A stretch of 6,483 nt of DNA. Source: an uncultured Clostridia bacterium (lineage in GTDB: Bacteria; Bacillota; Clostridia; Peptostreptococcales; Anaerovoracaceae). Below the pieces are notes generated by a model. The model was not told the DNA's origin and did no database searches. It worked only from the letters and a program-made list of their open reading frames with translations. The position numbers and the translations under genes are program-made. The stretch covers positions 1 to 6,483 of the forward strand of contig CAKQNZ010000120.1 in NCBI GenBank assembly GCA_934255435.1, in the 5' to 3' direction. Below, one piece after another: positions 1-6,058 of the stretch; the first letter of the stretch is position 1, and each line of letters begins with the position of its first letter.

Positions 1-525
1 GAATACACATGCATCCTTATCACACGCCAGTGGTTCGTCGCCATCGGAACCTCCGCCGGAACCGTCTGCCGGTGCATCTTCGACATCTCCGAACAGAAGA
101 CACTTCTTAGGACACTTGTCGATACATGCTCCGCACTTGACACACGCATCTGTATCAACTTCCCATGTCTTGGTTTTTCTGTCAACAGTGATAGCGTCCG
201 CAGGACATGTCTTTGCACAGAGTCCGCAGAATACACATTCTGACTTTTTGCATGCAAGATCAGCATCTGCTGATGAATCGTCCTGGCTTCCACCGCCACC
301 TTTGACCTCGATCTCGTATGTATCAACGACCTTCACCGAATCAGGTTCTGTATATTTCTGTTCCATCGTAAGACAGCTCTTAGGACACTCAGCAACGCAG
401 TAGCCACACTGGATACACTGCATTCTTTCGATTTCCCATTTTCCTGCTTTACGATCGACTTTTATAGCATTTGCCGGACATTTCTTGTCACATATGCCGC
501 AGAGGATACAGCTGTCAGTATCAAT
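1..525 (-). repeat. Tandem dicluster-ferredoxin modules within echF
   Basis: Diverged protein-level tandem repeat. Module 1 is at 525-358 (residues 40-95) and module 2 at 258-91 (residues 129-184). Module 3 starts at about 30 and leaves the window. The Gly/Ser/Asp linkers lie at 300-259 and 87-31. Aligned by eye without gaps, residues 48-71 and 139-162 agree at 15 of 24 positions. Each complete module ends its second cluster motif with CPKSCL or CPKKCL. Modules 2 and 3 share a further cysteine five residues before the first cluster motif (LACKKSEC and LACDKDAC), which module 1 lacks. Modules 2 and 3 therefore look closer to each other than to module 1, suggesting internal duplication after the first extension. 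The DNA itself is diverged, so this is not a recent exact repeat. Confidence 0.85.
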
Positions 526-642
526 GCCGATAGCACCTCTTGTTCTCTCCTGCCATTCTCTTTCAACTACAGGATACATCAGTGTAGCAGGCTTGTTGAA
601 CAAACTTTTCATTACTGTTTTTGCAAATTTAAAAGCTCCCAT
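1..642 (-). CDS. echF: EchF-like ferredoxin subunit of Ech hydrogenase with appended polyferredoxin modules (3' partial)
   Basis: Electron-input subunit of the Ech complex, NuoI-like, on the cytoplasmic side. I translated the frame by hand from the ATG at 642 to the window edge: 214 codons with no stop, so the C-terminus is missing. Residues 1-114 look like an ordinary EchF: an amphipathic start with the family-typical LFNKPATLMYP, then two C-x2-C-x2-C-x3-CP motifs (C45/48/51/55 and C76/79/82/86) for two [4Fe-4S] clusters. Canonical EchF ends about here. This frame instead continues through a Gly/Ser/Asp linker (115-128), a second two-cluster module (C136/139/142/146 and C167/170/173/177), another Gly/Ser/Asp linker (186-204), and the start of a third module (C207, C212). 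The start lies 8 nt after the echE stop, with an AGGTGG Shine-Dalgarno at the junction. The EchF identity is secure. The extension is seen directly, but its role is unknown; it may be an electron wire or a docking arm for soluble ferredoxins. Confidence 0.9.
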   Translation of the reverse strand, partial: MGAFKFAKTVMKSLFNKPATLMYPVVEREWQERTRGAIGIDTDSCILCGICDKKCPANAIKVDRKAGKWEIERMQCIQCGYCVAECPKSCLTMEQKYTEPDSVKVVDTYEIEVKGGGGSQDDSSADADLACKKSECVFCGLCAKTCPADAITVDRKTKTWEVDTDACVKCGACIDKCPKKCLLFGDVEDAPADGSGGGSDGDEPLACDKDACVF

Positions 643-650
643 CTGCCCAC

Positions 651-1733
651 CTACCTTTCTGTACAGCTGATACAAGGGTCGATCGTGAGTATGAGGATAG
701 GCACATCTGCCAGATCGCAACCCTGAAGAGTTTTAACTAATGCAGGTATATTCATGTTGGTCGGAGTCCTTACACGCATTCTCTTCAGGAACTTTGAACC
801 TGCTCCCTTTGCATAGTAGAATGCTTCGCCTCTCGGCTGTTCTATCCTTGTGATGAATTCTCCGTCAACATTGCCTTTGACATTGACGCTTACAGGACCG
901 TCAGGTATCTTAGCTACGGCCTGTGATATAAGGTCTATGGACTGGAATATCTCACCGATCCTGACTTTGCATCTTGCATAGCAGTCGCCTGCTTCTTCGA
1001 TCACCGGCTCGAAATCGAGCTGGTCATATACTCCGTTACCGCTGGTAAGTCTCATATCCTGTACTACGCCGGATCCTCTCGCAACAGGACCTACTGCACA
1101 GAGTTCTTCAGCATCTTTCTTTGAAAGCACGCCTACTCCGCACATCCTGTTCTTGACAGAAGAATCCTCGATGAATACTTTTGTGATCTCCTGTATTTCT
1201 CCCTTGAGACCATTGAGTATGTCAACTATCTCGCCAAGGGTTTCATTGTCTATATCCTTACGCATTCCGCCGACTTTACAGATGGAGAATATTACTCTGC
1301 CGCCTGTGGTTTTTTCAAGGATATCGAGAATAGTTTCTCTTATCCTCCAGCAGTGCATGAACAGACTTTCGAATCCGAATCCGTCTGCCAGAAGCCCCAG
1401 CCAGAGCATATGGCTGTGAAGTCTTGAAAGTTCTTCAAGTATAGTTCTGAGATATTCAGCTCTTTCAGGTACTTTTACGTCCATAGCACCTTCAACAGCT
1501 GCACAGTATCCCCAGCCGTGTCCGAAACTGCAGATTCCGCATATACGTTCGATGACATAGGCCATCTGATTGTAATCCCTTGTTTCCACCAGCTTTTCAA
1601 GACCTCTGTGGATGAATCCGATAGAAGGTATTGCCTCTACGACTGTTTCATCTTCTACTACCAGGTCAAGATGCACCGGTTCCGGAAGTACCGGATGCTG
1701 TGGTCCGAAAGGAATGATTGTTCTTTTACCCAT
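651..1733 (-). CDS. echE: Ech hydrogenase large (catalytic NiFe) subunit EchE
   Basis: Catalytic subunit, related to NuoD of complex I. It carries the Ni-Fe active site that reduces protons to H2 with electrons arriving through EchC. It is 360 residues, normal for EchE. The N-terminus has the NuoD-like GPQHP (residues 10-14). The first Ni-binding motif is RICGIC with C65 and C68, followed by H72. The second is the very C-terminal DPCISCTER with C353 and C356. The protein stops right after that motif, so it lacks the C-terminal extension that a maturation endopeptidase removes in many other NiFe hydrogenases; this is known for Ech and CooH type enzymes. No Hyp maturation genes are in the window. 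The ATG lies 20 nt after the echD stop, with a GGAAGGTGAG Shine-Dalgarno region. Confidence 0.96.
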   Translation of the reverse strand: MGKRTIIPFGPQHPVLPEPVHLDLVVEDETVVEAIPSIGFIHRGLEKLVETRDYNQMAYVIERICGICSFGHGWGYCAAVEGAMDVKVPERAEYLRTILEELSRLHSHMLWLGLLADGFGFESLFMHCWRIRETILDILEKTTGGRVIFSICKVGGMRKDIDNETLGEIVDILNGLKGEIQEITKVFIEDSSVKNRMCGVGVLSKKDAEELCAVGPVARGSGVVQDMRLTSGNGVYDQLDFEPVIEEAGDCYARCKVRIGEIFQSIDLISQAVAKIPDGPVSVNVKGNVDGEFITRIEQPRGEAFYYAKGAGSKFLKRMRVRTPTNMNIPALVKTLQGCDLADVPILILTIDPCISCTER

Positions 1734-1753
1734 AAAATTCTCACCTTCCTTTC

Positions 1754-2095
1754 TTATTTGTTAGGGTTCCATGGAGTAGGTTCTGCAACCTTGAAGAATT
1801 TACCTTCATAGTCAAGAGCCATATGTGCAAACTTGATTCCGAACAGATCGTGCATTTCATTTTCATAAATAAATGCCGGCCAGAAATCACCTGTTATACT
1901 CTCGACCTGCTCTCCCTGTGATACCGTTAATCTTAAATTGGTAAGCATATGGTCTTTATCGAATGAATAGATTGTAGCACAAGCCTGTGCAAACCTGTAT
2001 CCCTTTGCCTTGAGATCCTTTACTTTCGTAAGGAGCTGGGAAGAATCGATCGGTAAGAATTTCTGCTTGACATTTACTTTTACGCTGTCTGCCAT
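1754..2095 (-). CDS. echD: Ech hydrogenase subunit EchD (NuoC-like)
   Basis: Small hydrophilic subunit of the peripheral arm, equivalent to NuoC (30 kDa subunit) of complex I. It has no cofactor and helps assemble EchE and EchC. It is 113 residues, typical for EchD and shorter than NuoC. The best family mark is ENEMHDLFGI at residues 78-87, matching the NuoC signature of acidic residues followed by DLFGI, with a proline-rich C-terminal tail (EPTPWNP). There are no membrane segments. Its ATG overlaps the echC stop by one base (TAATG), and an AAGGAGGGG Shine-Dalgarno sits inside the end of echC, so the two are probably translationally coupled. Identity rests on this motif plus its position between the NuoB-like and NuoD-like genes. 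Confidence 0.92.
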   Translation of the reverse strand: MADSVKVNVKQKFLPIDSSQLLTKVKDLKAKGYRFAQACATIYSFDKDHMLTNLRLTVSQGEQVESITGDFWPAFIYENEMHDLFGIKFAHMALDYEGKFFKVAEPTPWNPNK

Positions 2096-2565
2096 TATTT
2101 TTCCCCTCCTTCAGTATTTTCAGCTGCGGCTGGTATTCCTTTGACCATGTTGTCACGCTTCTGCTGAAGAACAGCAAGCCCTTTCACAACGCCGTCTATT
2201 ATAGCCTCAGGTCTCGCAGCACATCCCGGAACATATACGTCCACAGGGATAACAGTGTCTACACCACCGAGGATATTGTAACAGTCTTTGAATACGCCGC
2301 CTGAGCATGCACAGATACCTACAGCAACAACTACTTTCGGTTCAGGCATCTGCTCGTATGTCTGTCTTACAACATCTTTGTTCTGTTCGTTTACAGAACC
2401 TGTTACAAGAAAAATATCTGCGTGTTTAGGATTTCCAGTATTTATGATACCGAATCTCTCCACATCGTACATAGGTGTAAGACATGCCAGAACTTCTATA
2501 TCACATCCATTGCAGCTGGATCCATCATAATGTATTAGCCATGGTGACTTTGTTATATATGACAT
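2095..2565 (-). CDS. echC: Ech hydrogenase small subunit EchC (NuoB-like)
   Basis: Small electron-transfer subunit that binds the proximal [4Fe-4S] cluster next to the Ni-Fe site, homologous to NuoB. With the start at 2565 it is 156 residues, a normal length. The four expected ligands are present: C18 and C21 (SSCNGCDIE), C85 (GICACSGG) and C115 (VPGCAARPE). The last is the PGC motif shared by NuoB and hydrogenase small subunits. An extra C87 lies two residues after C85. A longer in-frame start at 2658 was rejected: it would overlap echB by 82 bases, its extra residues are not NuoB-like, and a strong AAGGAGGT sits 5 nt before the ATG at 2565. The C-terminal tail (AAAENTEGGEK) is charged and probably disordered. 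The gap after the echB stop is 11 nt. Confidence 0.95.
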   Translation of the reverse strand: MSYITKSPWLIHYDGSSCNGCDIEVLACLTPMYDVERFGIINTGNPKHADIFLVTGSVNEQNKDVVRQTYEQMPEPKVVVAVGICACSGGVFKDCYNILGGVDTVIPVDVYVPGCAARPEAIIDGVVKGLAVLQQKRDNMVKGIPAAAENTEGGEK

Positions 2566-2570
2566 TTTAC

Positions 2571-2578
2571 ACCTCCTT
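2571..2578 (-). promoter_or_regulatory. Ribosome binding site deciding the echC start
   Basis: AAGGAGGT, near-perfect complement to the 16S rRNA 3' end, with a 5-nt spacer to the ATG at 2565. It overlaps the stop codon of echB. It supports the 156-residue EchC over the 187-residue alternative. Confidence 0.85.
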
Positions 2579-3443
2579 AAATAATATACAGTACAAATAT
2601 ATTGACCATGCCGAGAATAAGTGAAACGATCCACGCCGATTTGAACGCAAACTGCCACTTCATTCTTGCAAAGCAGTTGTCAATGAGTATTTCGAGGAAA
2701 TATGTCAGCAGACATACTATCACACCGATAACATATCCCAGTACAGTTCCGTTCGCAAAGAACAGGAATACGAAACCGAGAAGGAATATATTTTCGTACC
2801 AATGTGAGATCTCTATGAATCCCAGTGTCCTGCCTGAAAATTCAGTAGTAAGACCCTTAACGAGTTCCTGATGTGCATGGTGCGACATACTAAGGTCGAA
2901 AGGCGACTTTCTGAATTTGATAGTCAGTATGTACAGGAATCCGAAGAATATCCCGATAAGATGCAGGAACGGCATAGATGAGCCTGTCACTACGTCTCTT
3001 ACTGAGAAACTTCCTGTGTACATATAGAATCCTACGATAGTCATAAGTACCATAGGTTCATATGCCATCATCTGCAGAAGTTCACGCTCTGCACCTATCT
3101 CAGCATACGGCGAGTTTGACGAGTATGCTGCGATGATAAGGAATGCACTTGCCAGTGTCAGCGTGAATATCACCAGAAGCATATCTCCTCCGGCAAAGAA
3201 CAATGCGCCTGAAACGATAACAAACAGAACGAATATCATTACATAGAAGTCCTGTACATTTGTAGCTGTTACCCTTTCCTTTTCAAACAGCTTGAACACA
3301 TCATAGAACGGCTGCAGAAGAGAAGGTCCCTTTCTGCCCTGCATCCTTGCCGATATCTTGCGGTCGAAACCTGCAAGCAGTCCGCCTGCAAACGGTGCCA
3401 GGATAAGGTATGCAACAACTGATATTACAATTTTAATAATCAT
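2577..3443 (-). CDS. echB: Ech hydrogenase membrane subunit EchB (NuoH-like)
   Basis: Integral membrane subunit homologous to NuoH/ND1. It anchors the peripheral arm and links the Ni-Fe/Fe-S module to the ion-translocating part. It is 288 residues, with roughly eight hydrophobic segments by eye. Conserved NuoH-type cytoplasmic loops are present: GFDRKISARMQGRKGP (residues 25-40) followed by QPFYDVFKLFEKE; SPYAEIGAERELLQMMAYEP (111-130) with E115, E119 and E121; KSPFDLSMSHHAHQELVKG (179-197) with E193; and a late EILIDN with E251. The acidic loop residues belong to the coupling channel in the family. The ATG follows the echA TAA with no gap, and its AGGAGG Shine-Dalgarno lies inside the end of echA with a 9-10 nt spacer, so translational coupling is likely. 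Confidence 0.96.
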   Translation of the reverse strand: MIIKIVISVVAYLILAPFAGGLLAGFDRKISARMQGRKGPSLLQPFYDVFKLFEKERVTATNVQDFYVMIFVLFVIVSGALFFAGGDMLLVIFTLTLASAFLIIAAYSSNSPYAEIGAERELLQMMAYEPMVLMTIVGFYMYTGSFSVRDVVTGSSMPFLHLIGIFFGFLYILTIKFRKSPFDLSMSHHAHQELVKGLTTEFSGRTLGFIEISHWYENIFLLGFVFLFFANGTVLGYVIGVIVCLLTYFLEILIDNCFARMKWQFAFKSAWIVSLILGMVNIFVLYII

Positions 3444-5372
3444 TTATGAAGCACCTCCTAACAATGTAATGAGCGAACCTATCATTAAACCGATTCCCAT
3501 GATCAGCATCACTGTCGTAAGGACAGCTCCGATCAGGTTCATCTTCTTTTCACCAAAGTATTTTTCCATGTGCCAGTTTCTCAGACTGAACTGTACATCC
3601 TTCTGCATAGATCCCACGAACGTCCTGTTGTCTCCCTCGTTCACACCTGAAAGATAAATAGGAACGATCTTCTTCTTTGTCTTTCCGAAGAACAGGCCAG
3701 CAAGAACAACTATAGCAGCCACCATGATGCACATGATTATCATATTGTCAGATGACATGATCGCAGCTGATGTTCCTTCGAATACTGTTTCGAGATAAGG
3801 AACCAGTACGTATATGGATATCAGCGGGAAGATAAGACATACAAGTATAGTCATAACAACGAGAGTTCCCTGTACGAACCACTCTTCTTTATGTACATTT
3901 TCCTGGATATTCTTCTCGCCTGCAACTATAGCAGAAAGTTTACCCATCCACTTGATCCAGTAGAATGCTGTAACTGCACTTCCGAAACAGATTATACCTA
4001 CCAGAATGATATTTCCCGAATCAACGAAGGCAGTCATTGCAGCCCACTTTGATATAAGCATTCCGAAAGGTGCCAGGAACATACCGGCTATACCTATCAT
4101 CATGAACATGGCGAGTCTCGGCATCCTTACGAAGAGACCATCCATATCCTCGATGTCCCTGCTTCCGATGTTGTGCTCAGCTGTGCCGACACACAGGAAG
4201 AGAAGTGATTTAGTAACTGCGTGGAATATGATGAGCATTATGCCTGCCCATACAGACTCAGCTGTACCTATACCTCCGCATGTTACGATAAGACCAAGAT
4301 TTGCGATAGTCGAATATGCCAGAACTCTCTTGGCATTGCTCTGCGATACTGCTGCAAATGTAGCAAGCAGGAAAGTTATGCCTCCGACCATCATCGTCAT
4401 GATACCTGCCATGTTGCTCATTCCAAGAACAGGCGCGAGCTTGATTATCATAAATACGCCGGCCTTTACCATCGTTGACGAGTGAAGAAGTGCCGATGTA
4501 GGCGTAGGTGCCACCATCGCACCGAGAAGCCAGCTGTTGAAAGGCATCTGTGCAGCTTTCGTGATACCTGCAAATGCAAAGAATGCAGCAGGAATAGCTA
4601 TAACGCCTCCGTATACACTGCCCATTGCCAGCATAGTGCTGAATTCAAGAGTACCGAATACACTTCCGAGTATAACGATACCAACTGCAAAACCAAGTCC
4701 GCCCAGCAGGTTCATTATCAGTGCCCTGAATGAATTGTTTATTGCTTCGCCGGTCTTCGTGAATCCGATGAGCCAGAATGATGACAGACTTGTTATCTCC
4801 CAGAAGAAGTACATCCATATAATGTTGTTGGATGTTACAAGACCCACCATAGCCCCCAGGAACAGGAACATTACGAAGAAAAACCACGGTCTTCTGTCCT
4901 TCTGGTCAGCATGATGATGCTGAAAATCCTTCATGTAGCCCAGAGCATAAACAGTGATCAGACTTCCAACGATACCTATTATCAGTATCATTATCATCGA
5001 AAGTCTGTCAACATACATGTTGTACTCGACTTTTACTCCATGACCCTTTGTGAGTTCAAACACGATCATAAGCGGTGTCTGAATCGCAGCAAACAGTGAT
5101 GCCAGGTATTTCCTGTGCTTTATACCAATAATGATGATATAAAGTGCAAGCAGTACTTCGATACCCATCATTATATAATTGATGGCTTCGTAATGAACAG
5201 CGAAATATTCTCCGCCTGATTTGAAGTACTGTACAGCCACAACGATCGATCCTGCTGCTATAAGCAGTGCAGAGATCTTAACGATCGCACCTCTGGCTGC
5301 GTCACTCTTCGCTACTAAAAGAATCAAGGCAATAATCATCGGGAAAAAGATAAGAAAAAGAATAGTGCCCAT
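3444..5372 (-). CDS. echA: Ech hydrogenase membrane subunit EchA (NuoL-like, antiporter family)
   Basis: Ion-translocating membrane subunit related to NuoL/NuoM and Mrp antiporters. It is the proposed site where H+ or Na+ is pumped as electrons flow from ferredoxin to protons. It is 642 residues, usual for EchA, and almost entirely hydrophobic helices. Antiporter-family charged residues can be seen in helices: E192 in FWEITSLSSFWLIGF, K272 in GITKAAQMPFNSWLLGAM, H297 in APTPTSALLHSSTMVKAG, and H384 and K388 in FHAVTKSLLFL. These correspond to the proton-path Glu, Lys and His of NuoL. After the core, a charged segment (about 563-610) precedes one last membrane helix (about 613-637). This is the first gene of the operon. 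Its ATG has AGGAGG 5 nt upstream and a probable promoter about 50-80 nt upstream. Which ion is moved cannot be read from the sequence with confidence. Confidence 0.95.
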   Translation of the reverse strand: MGTILFLIFFPMIIALILLVAKSDAARGAIVKISALLIAAGSIVVAVQYFKSGGEYFAVHYEAINYIMMGIEVLLALYIIIIGIKHRKYLASLFAAIQTPLMIVFELTKGHGVKVEYNMYVDRLSMIMILIIGIVGSLITVYALGYMKDFQHHHADQKDRRPWFFFVMFLFLGAMVGLVTSNNIIWMYFFWEITSLSSFWLIGFTKTGEAINNSFRALIMNLLGGLGFAVGIVILGSVFGTLEFSTMLAMGSVYGGVIAIPAAFFAFAGITKAAQMPFNSWLLGAMVAPTPTSALLHSSTMVKAGVFMIIKLAPVLGMSNMAGIMTMMVGGITFLLATFAAVSQSNAKRVLAYSTIANLGLIVTCGGIGTAESVWAGIMLIIFHAVTKSLLFLCVGTAEHNIGSRDIEDMDGLFVRMPRLAMFMMIGIAGMFLAPFGMLISKWAAMTAFVDSGNIILVGIICFGSAVTAFYWIKWMGKLSAIVAGEKNIQENVHKEEWFVQGTLVVMTILVCLIFPLISIYVLVPYLETVFEGTSAAIMSSDNMIIMCIMVAAIVVLAGLFFGKTKKKIVPIYLSGVNEGDNRTFVGSMQKDVQFSLRNWHMEKYFGEKKMNLIGAVLTTVMLIMGIGLMIGSLITLLGGAS

Positions 5373-5424
5373 ATAATCCTCCTAATAATAAAAATAACTT
5401 ATCTAAGCAAACACTTATGTAAAT

Positions 5425-5454
5425 ATTATATCTATAAATATATGAAGTAATCAA
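5425..5454 (-). promoter_or_regulatory. Probable sigma-A-type promoter of the ech operon
   Basis: On the minus strand, TTGATT (5454-5449) and TATAAT (5430-5425) are separated by 18 nt. The -10 is perfect and the -35 matches 4 of 6. The predicted start of transcription is near 5418, giving a leader of about 45 nt with AGGAGG just before the echA ATG. The setting is AT-rich, so chance TATAAT matches are possible; position and spacing make this the best candidate. Confidence 0.5.
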
Positions 5455-5472
5455 GCTAATTTCAAAACACGA

Positions 5473-5487
5473 AATTATCTGATAATT
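5473..5487. promoter_or_regulatory. 15-bp palindrome, possible operator
   Basis: AATTATC-T-GATAATT is a perfect inverted repeat with a one-base centre. It lies upstream of the probable ech promoter and overlaps the TATAAT at 5485-5490 of the upstream hexamer pair. Its size and place fit a dimeric repressor or activator site, but it does not match the Rex consensus as I know it. AT-rich DNA yields such palindromes by chance, so confidence is low. Confidence 0.25.
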
Positions 5488-5695
5488 ATACAAAGAACGA
5501 CCTGTTCAGCCTGTGTCAACGCATCTGGAATATATCCCGGATCTATAGTGAATATTTGAGCAAAAAAGTATCAATTTTCAAGCAATTTTATTCGAGAGCT
5601 TTCTCACTTATAATACATATTATCTCATACTTGCATATACTTTTTATCATTTCCGCAGACATATGAAAAGATTCCACAGCAATACATCAAACATT

Positions 5696-5977
5696 TCATG
5701 TAATATGCAGTATATTGCAAAACAGGATAACGCCCGCAGCTCCCGGAAGCCCCAGTATACCTGTTATAACTGCAGTCAGCGGGTTCACAGGCACGAATAC
5801 TCCGAACACCTTTCCGACAACTGACAGAGCTATTATCACAACGCCACCCGCCAGACTGCTCAGAAGCAGCTTCAGAAACAGCTTCAATGGGATCAAGAGA
5901 AGTCTCCCGAAAAAAAACAGCAGCAGTATACCTCCTGCATAGGCAGCAAAAACGCCCGGTTCACTGATAATATCCAT
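5696..5977 (-). CDS. bofA: BofA-family protein (sigma-K processing inhibitor family)
   Basis: Small integral membrane protein of 93 residues. In Bacillus subtilis, BofA (87 residues) holds the intramembrane protease SpoIVFB inactive in the forespore outer membrane until pro-sigma-K should be cleaved. Here two hydrophobic segments (about 8-29 and 42-62) are followed by the family's C-terminal signature VPVNPLTAVITGILGLPG (residues 62-79). N65 and T68 align with B. subtilis N61 and T64, which I recall as important for inhibition; S52 stands where B. subtilis has N48. The ATG at 5977 was chosen because GGAGGGG lies 5 nt upstream. A longer frame from a TTG at 6013 would begin inside the recR terminator loop. 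The recR-bofA order is common in Firmicutes. Whether this organism sporulates or has SpoIVFB is not shown, so the family is firm but the role is less so. Confidence 0.85.
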   Translation of the reverse strand: MDIISEPGVFAAYAGGILLLFFFGRLLLIPLKLFLKLLLSSLAGGVVIIALSVVGKVFGVFVPVNPLTAVITGILGLPGAAGVILFCNILHIT

Positions 5978-5982
5978 ATCCA

Positions 5983-5989
5983 CCCCTCC
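5983..5989 (-). promoter_or_regulatory. Ribosome binding site deciding the bofA start
   Basis: GGAGGGG with a 5-nt spacer to the ATG at 5977. It overlaps an in-frame GTG at 5983-5981, which argues against that GTG as the start. Confidence 0.75.
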
Positions 5990-5998
5990 GCATACAAA

Positions 5999-6029
5999 AT
6001 AAAAGGACAGCAAGTTACTGTCCTTTTAT
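5999..6029 (-). terminator. Intrinsic terminator after recR
   Basis: Perfect 12-bp inverted repeat: ATAAAAGGACAG and CTGTCCTTTTAT around a 7-nt loop (6011-6017). Read on the minus strand, the stem ends in CCTTTTATTTTG, giving the U-rich tail of a rho-independent terminator. It begins 29 nt after the recR stop and ends 9 nt before the bofA Shine-Dalgarno. Being symmetric, with A-rich and T-rich flanks, it might also stop transcripts from the other direction. Confidence 0.8.
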
Positions 6030-6058
6030 GATATTCGCTTTAAGAAGGTTTTATAACA

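Larger units (their letters stand above)
5373..5695. other. Intergenic region between bofA and the ech operon
   Basis: AT-rich spacer of about 320 bp with no supportable gene. On the minus strand it holds the probable ech promoter (5425-5454), the echA Shine-Dalgarno AGGAGG (5378-5383), a 15-bp palindrome (5473-5487), and a second pair of perfect promoter hexamers with a 23-nt spacer (5485-5519). I see no strong terminator hairpin after bofA, no tRNA and no riboswitch I can recognise. Confidence 0.6.

Noticed and set aside
116..403. 95-codon open frame on the plus strand
   Set aside because: Antisense to the ferredoxin modules of echF, where the cysteine spacing proves the minus-strand frame is coding.
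1153..1811. Plus-strand open frames of 88 and 97 codons
   Set aside because: Antisense to echE and echD. The products are low-complexity without family likeness, as expected from shadow frames.
2566..2658. 31-residue N-terminal extension of EchC
   Set aside because: It overlaps echB, is unlike NuoB-family N-termini, and a strong Shine-Dalgarno marks the ATG at 2565.
4006..4485. 159-codon open frame on the plus strand
   Set aside because: It lies entirely antisense to echA, whose antiporter-family motifs are clear. The predicted protein has no recognisable domain, and the frame has no Shine-Dalgarno or gap of its own.
5302..5493. 63-codon minus-strand frame overlapping the echA start and leader
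   Set aside because: It crosses the ech promoter and Shine-Dalgarno and enters echA out of frame. Its composition (Ile, Tyr, Ser rich) is what AT-rich spacer DNA gives.
5581..5695. Possible terminator or small RNA after bofA
   Set aside because: Only short, weak inverted repeats are visible and none is followed by a clear T-run on the minus strand.
5978..6013. Longer bofA from TTG at 6013 or GTG at 5983
   Set aside because: The TTG is in the terminator loop and the GTG is inside the Shine-Dalgarno region. The ATG at 5977 has correct spacing and gives a family-typical length.
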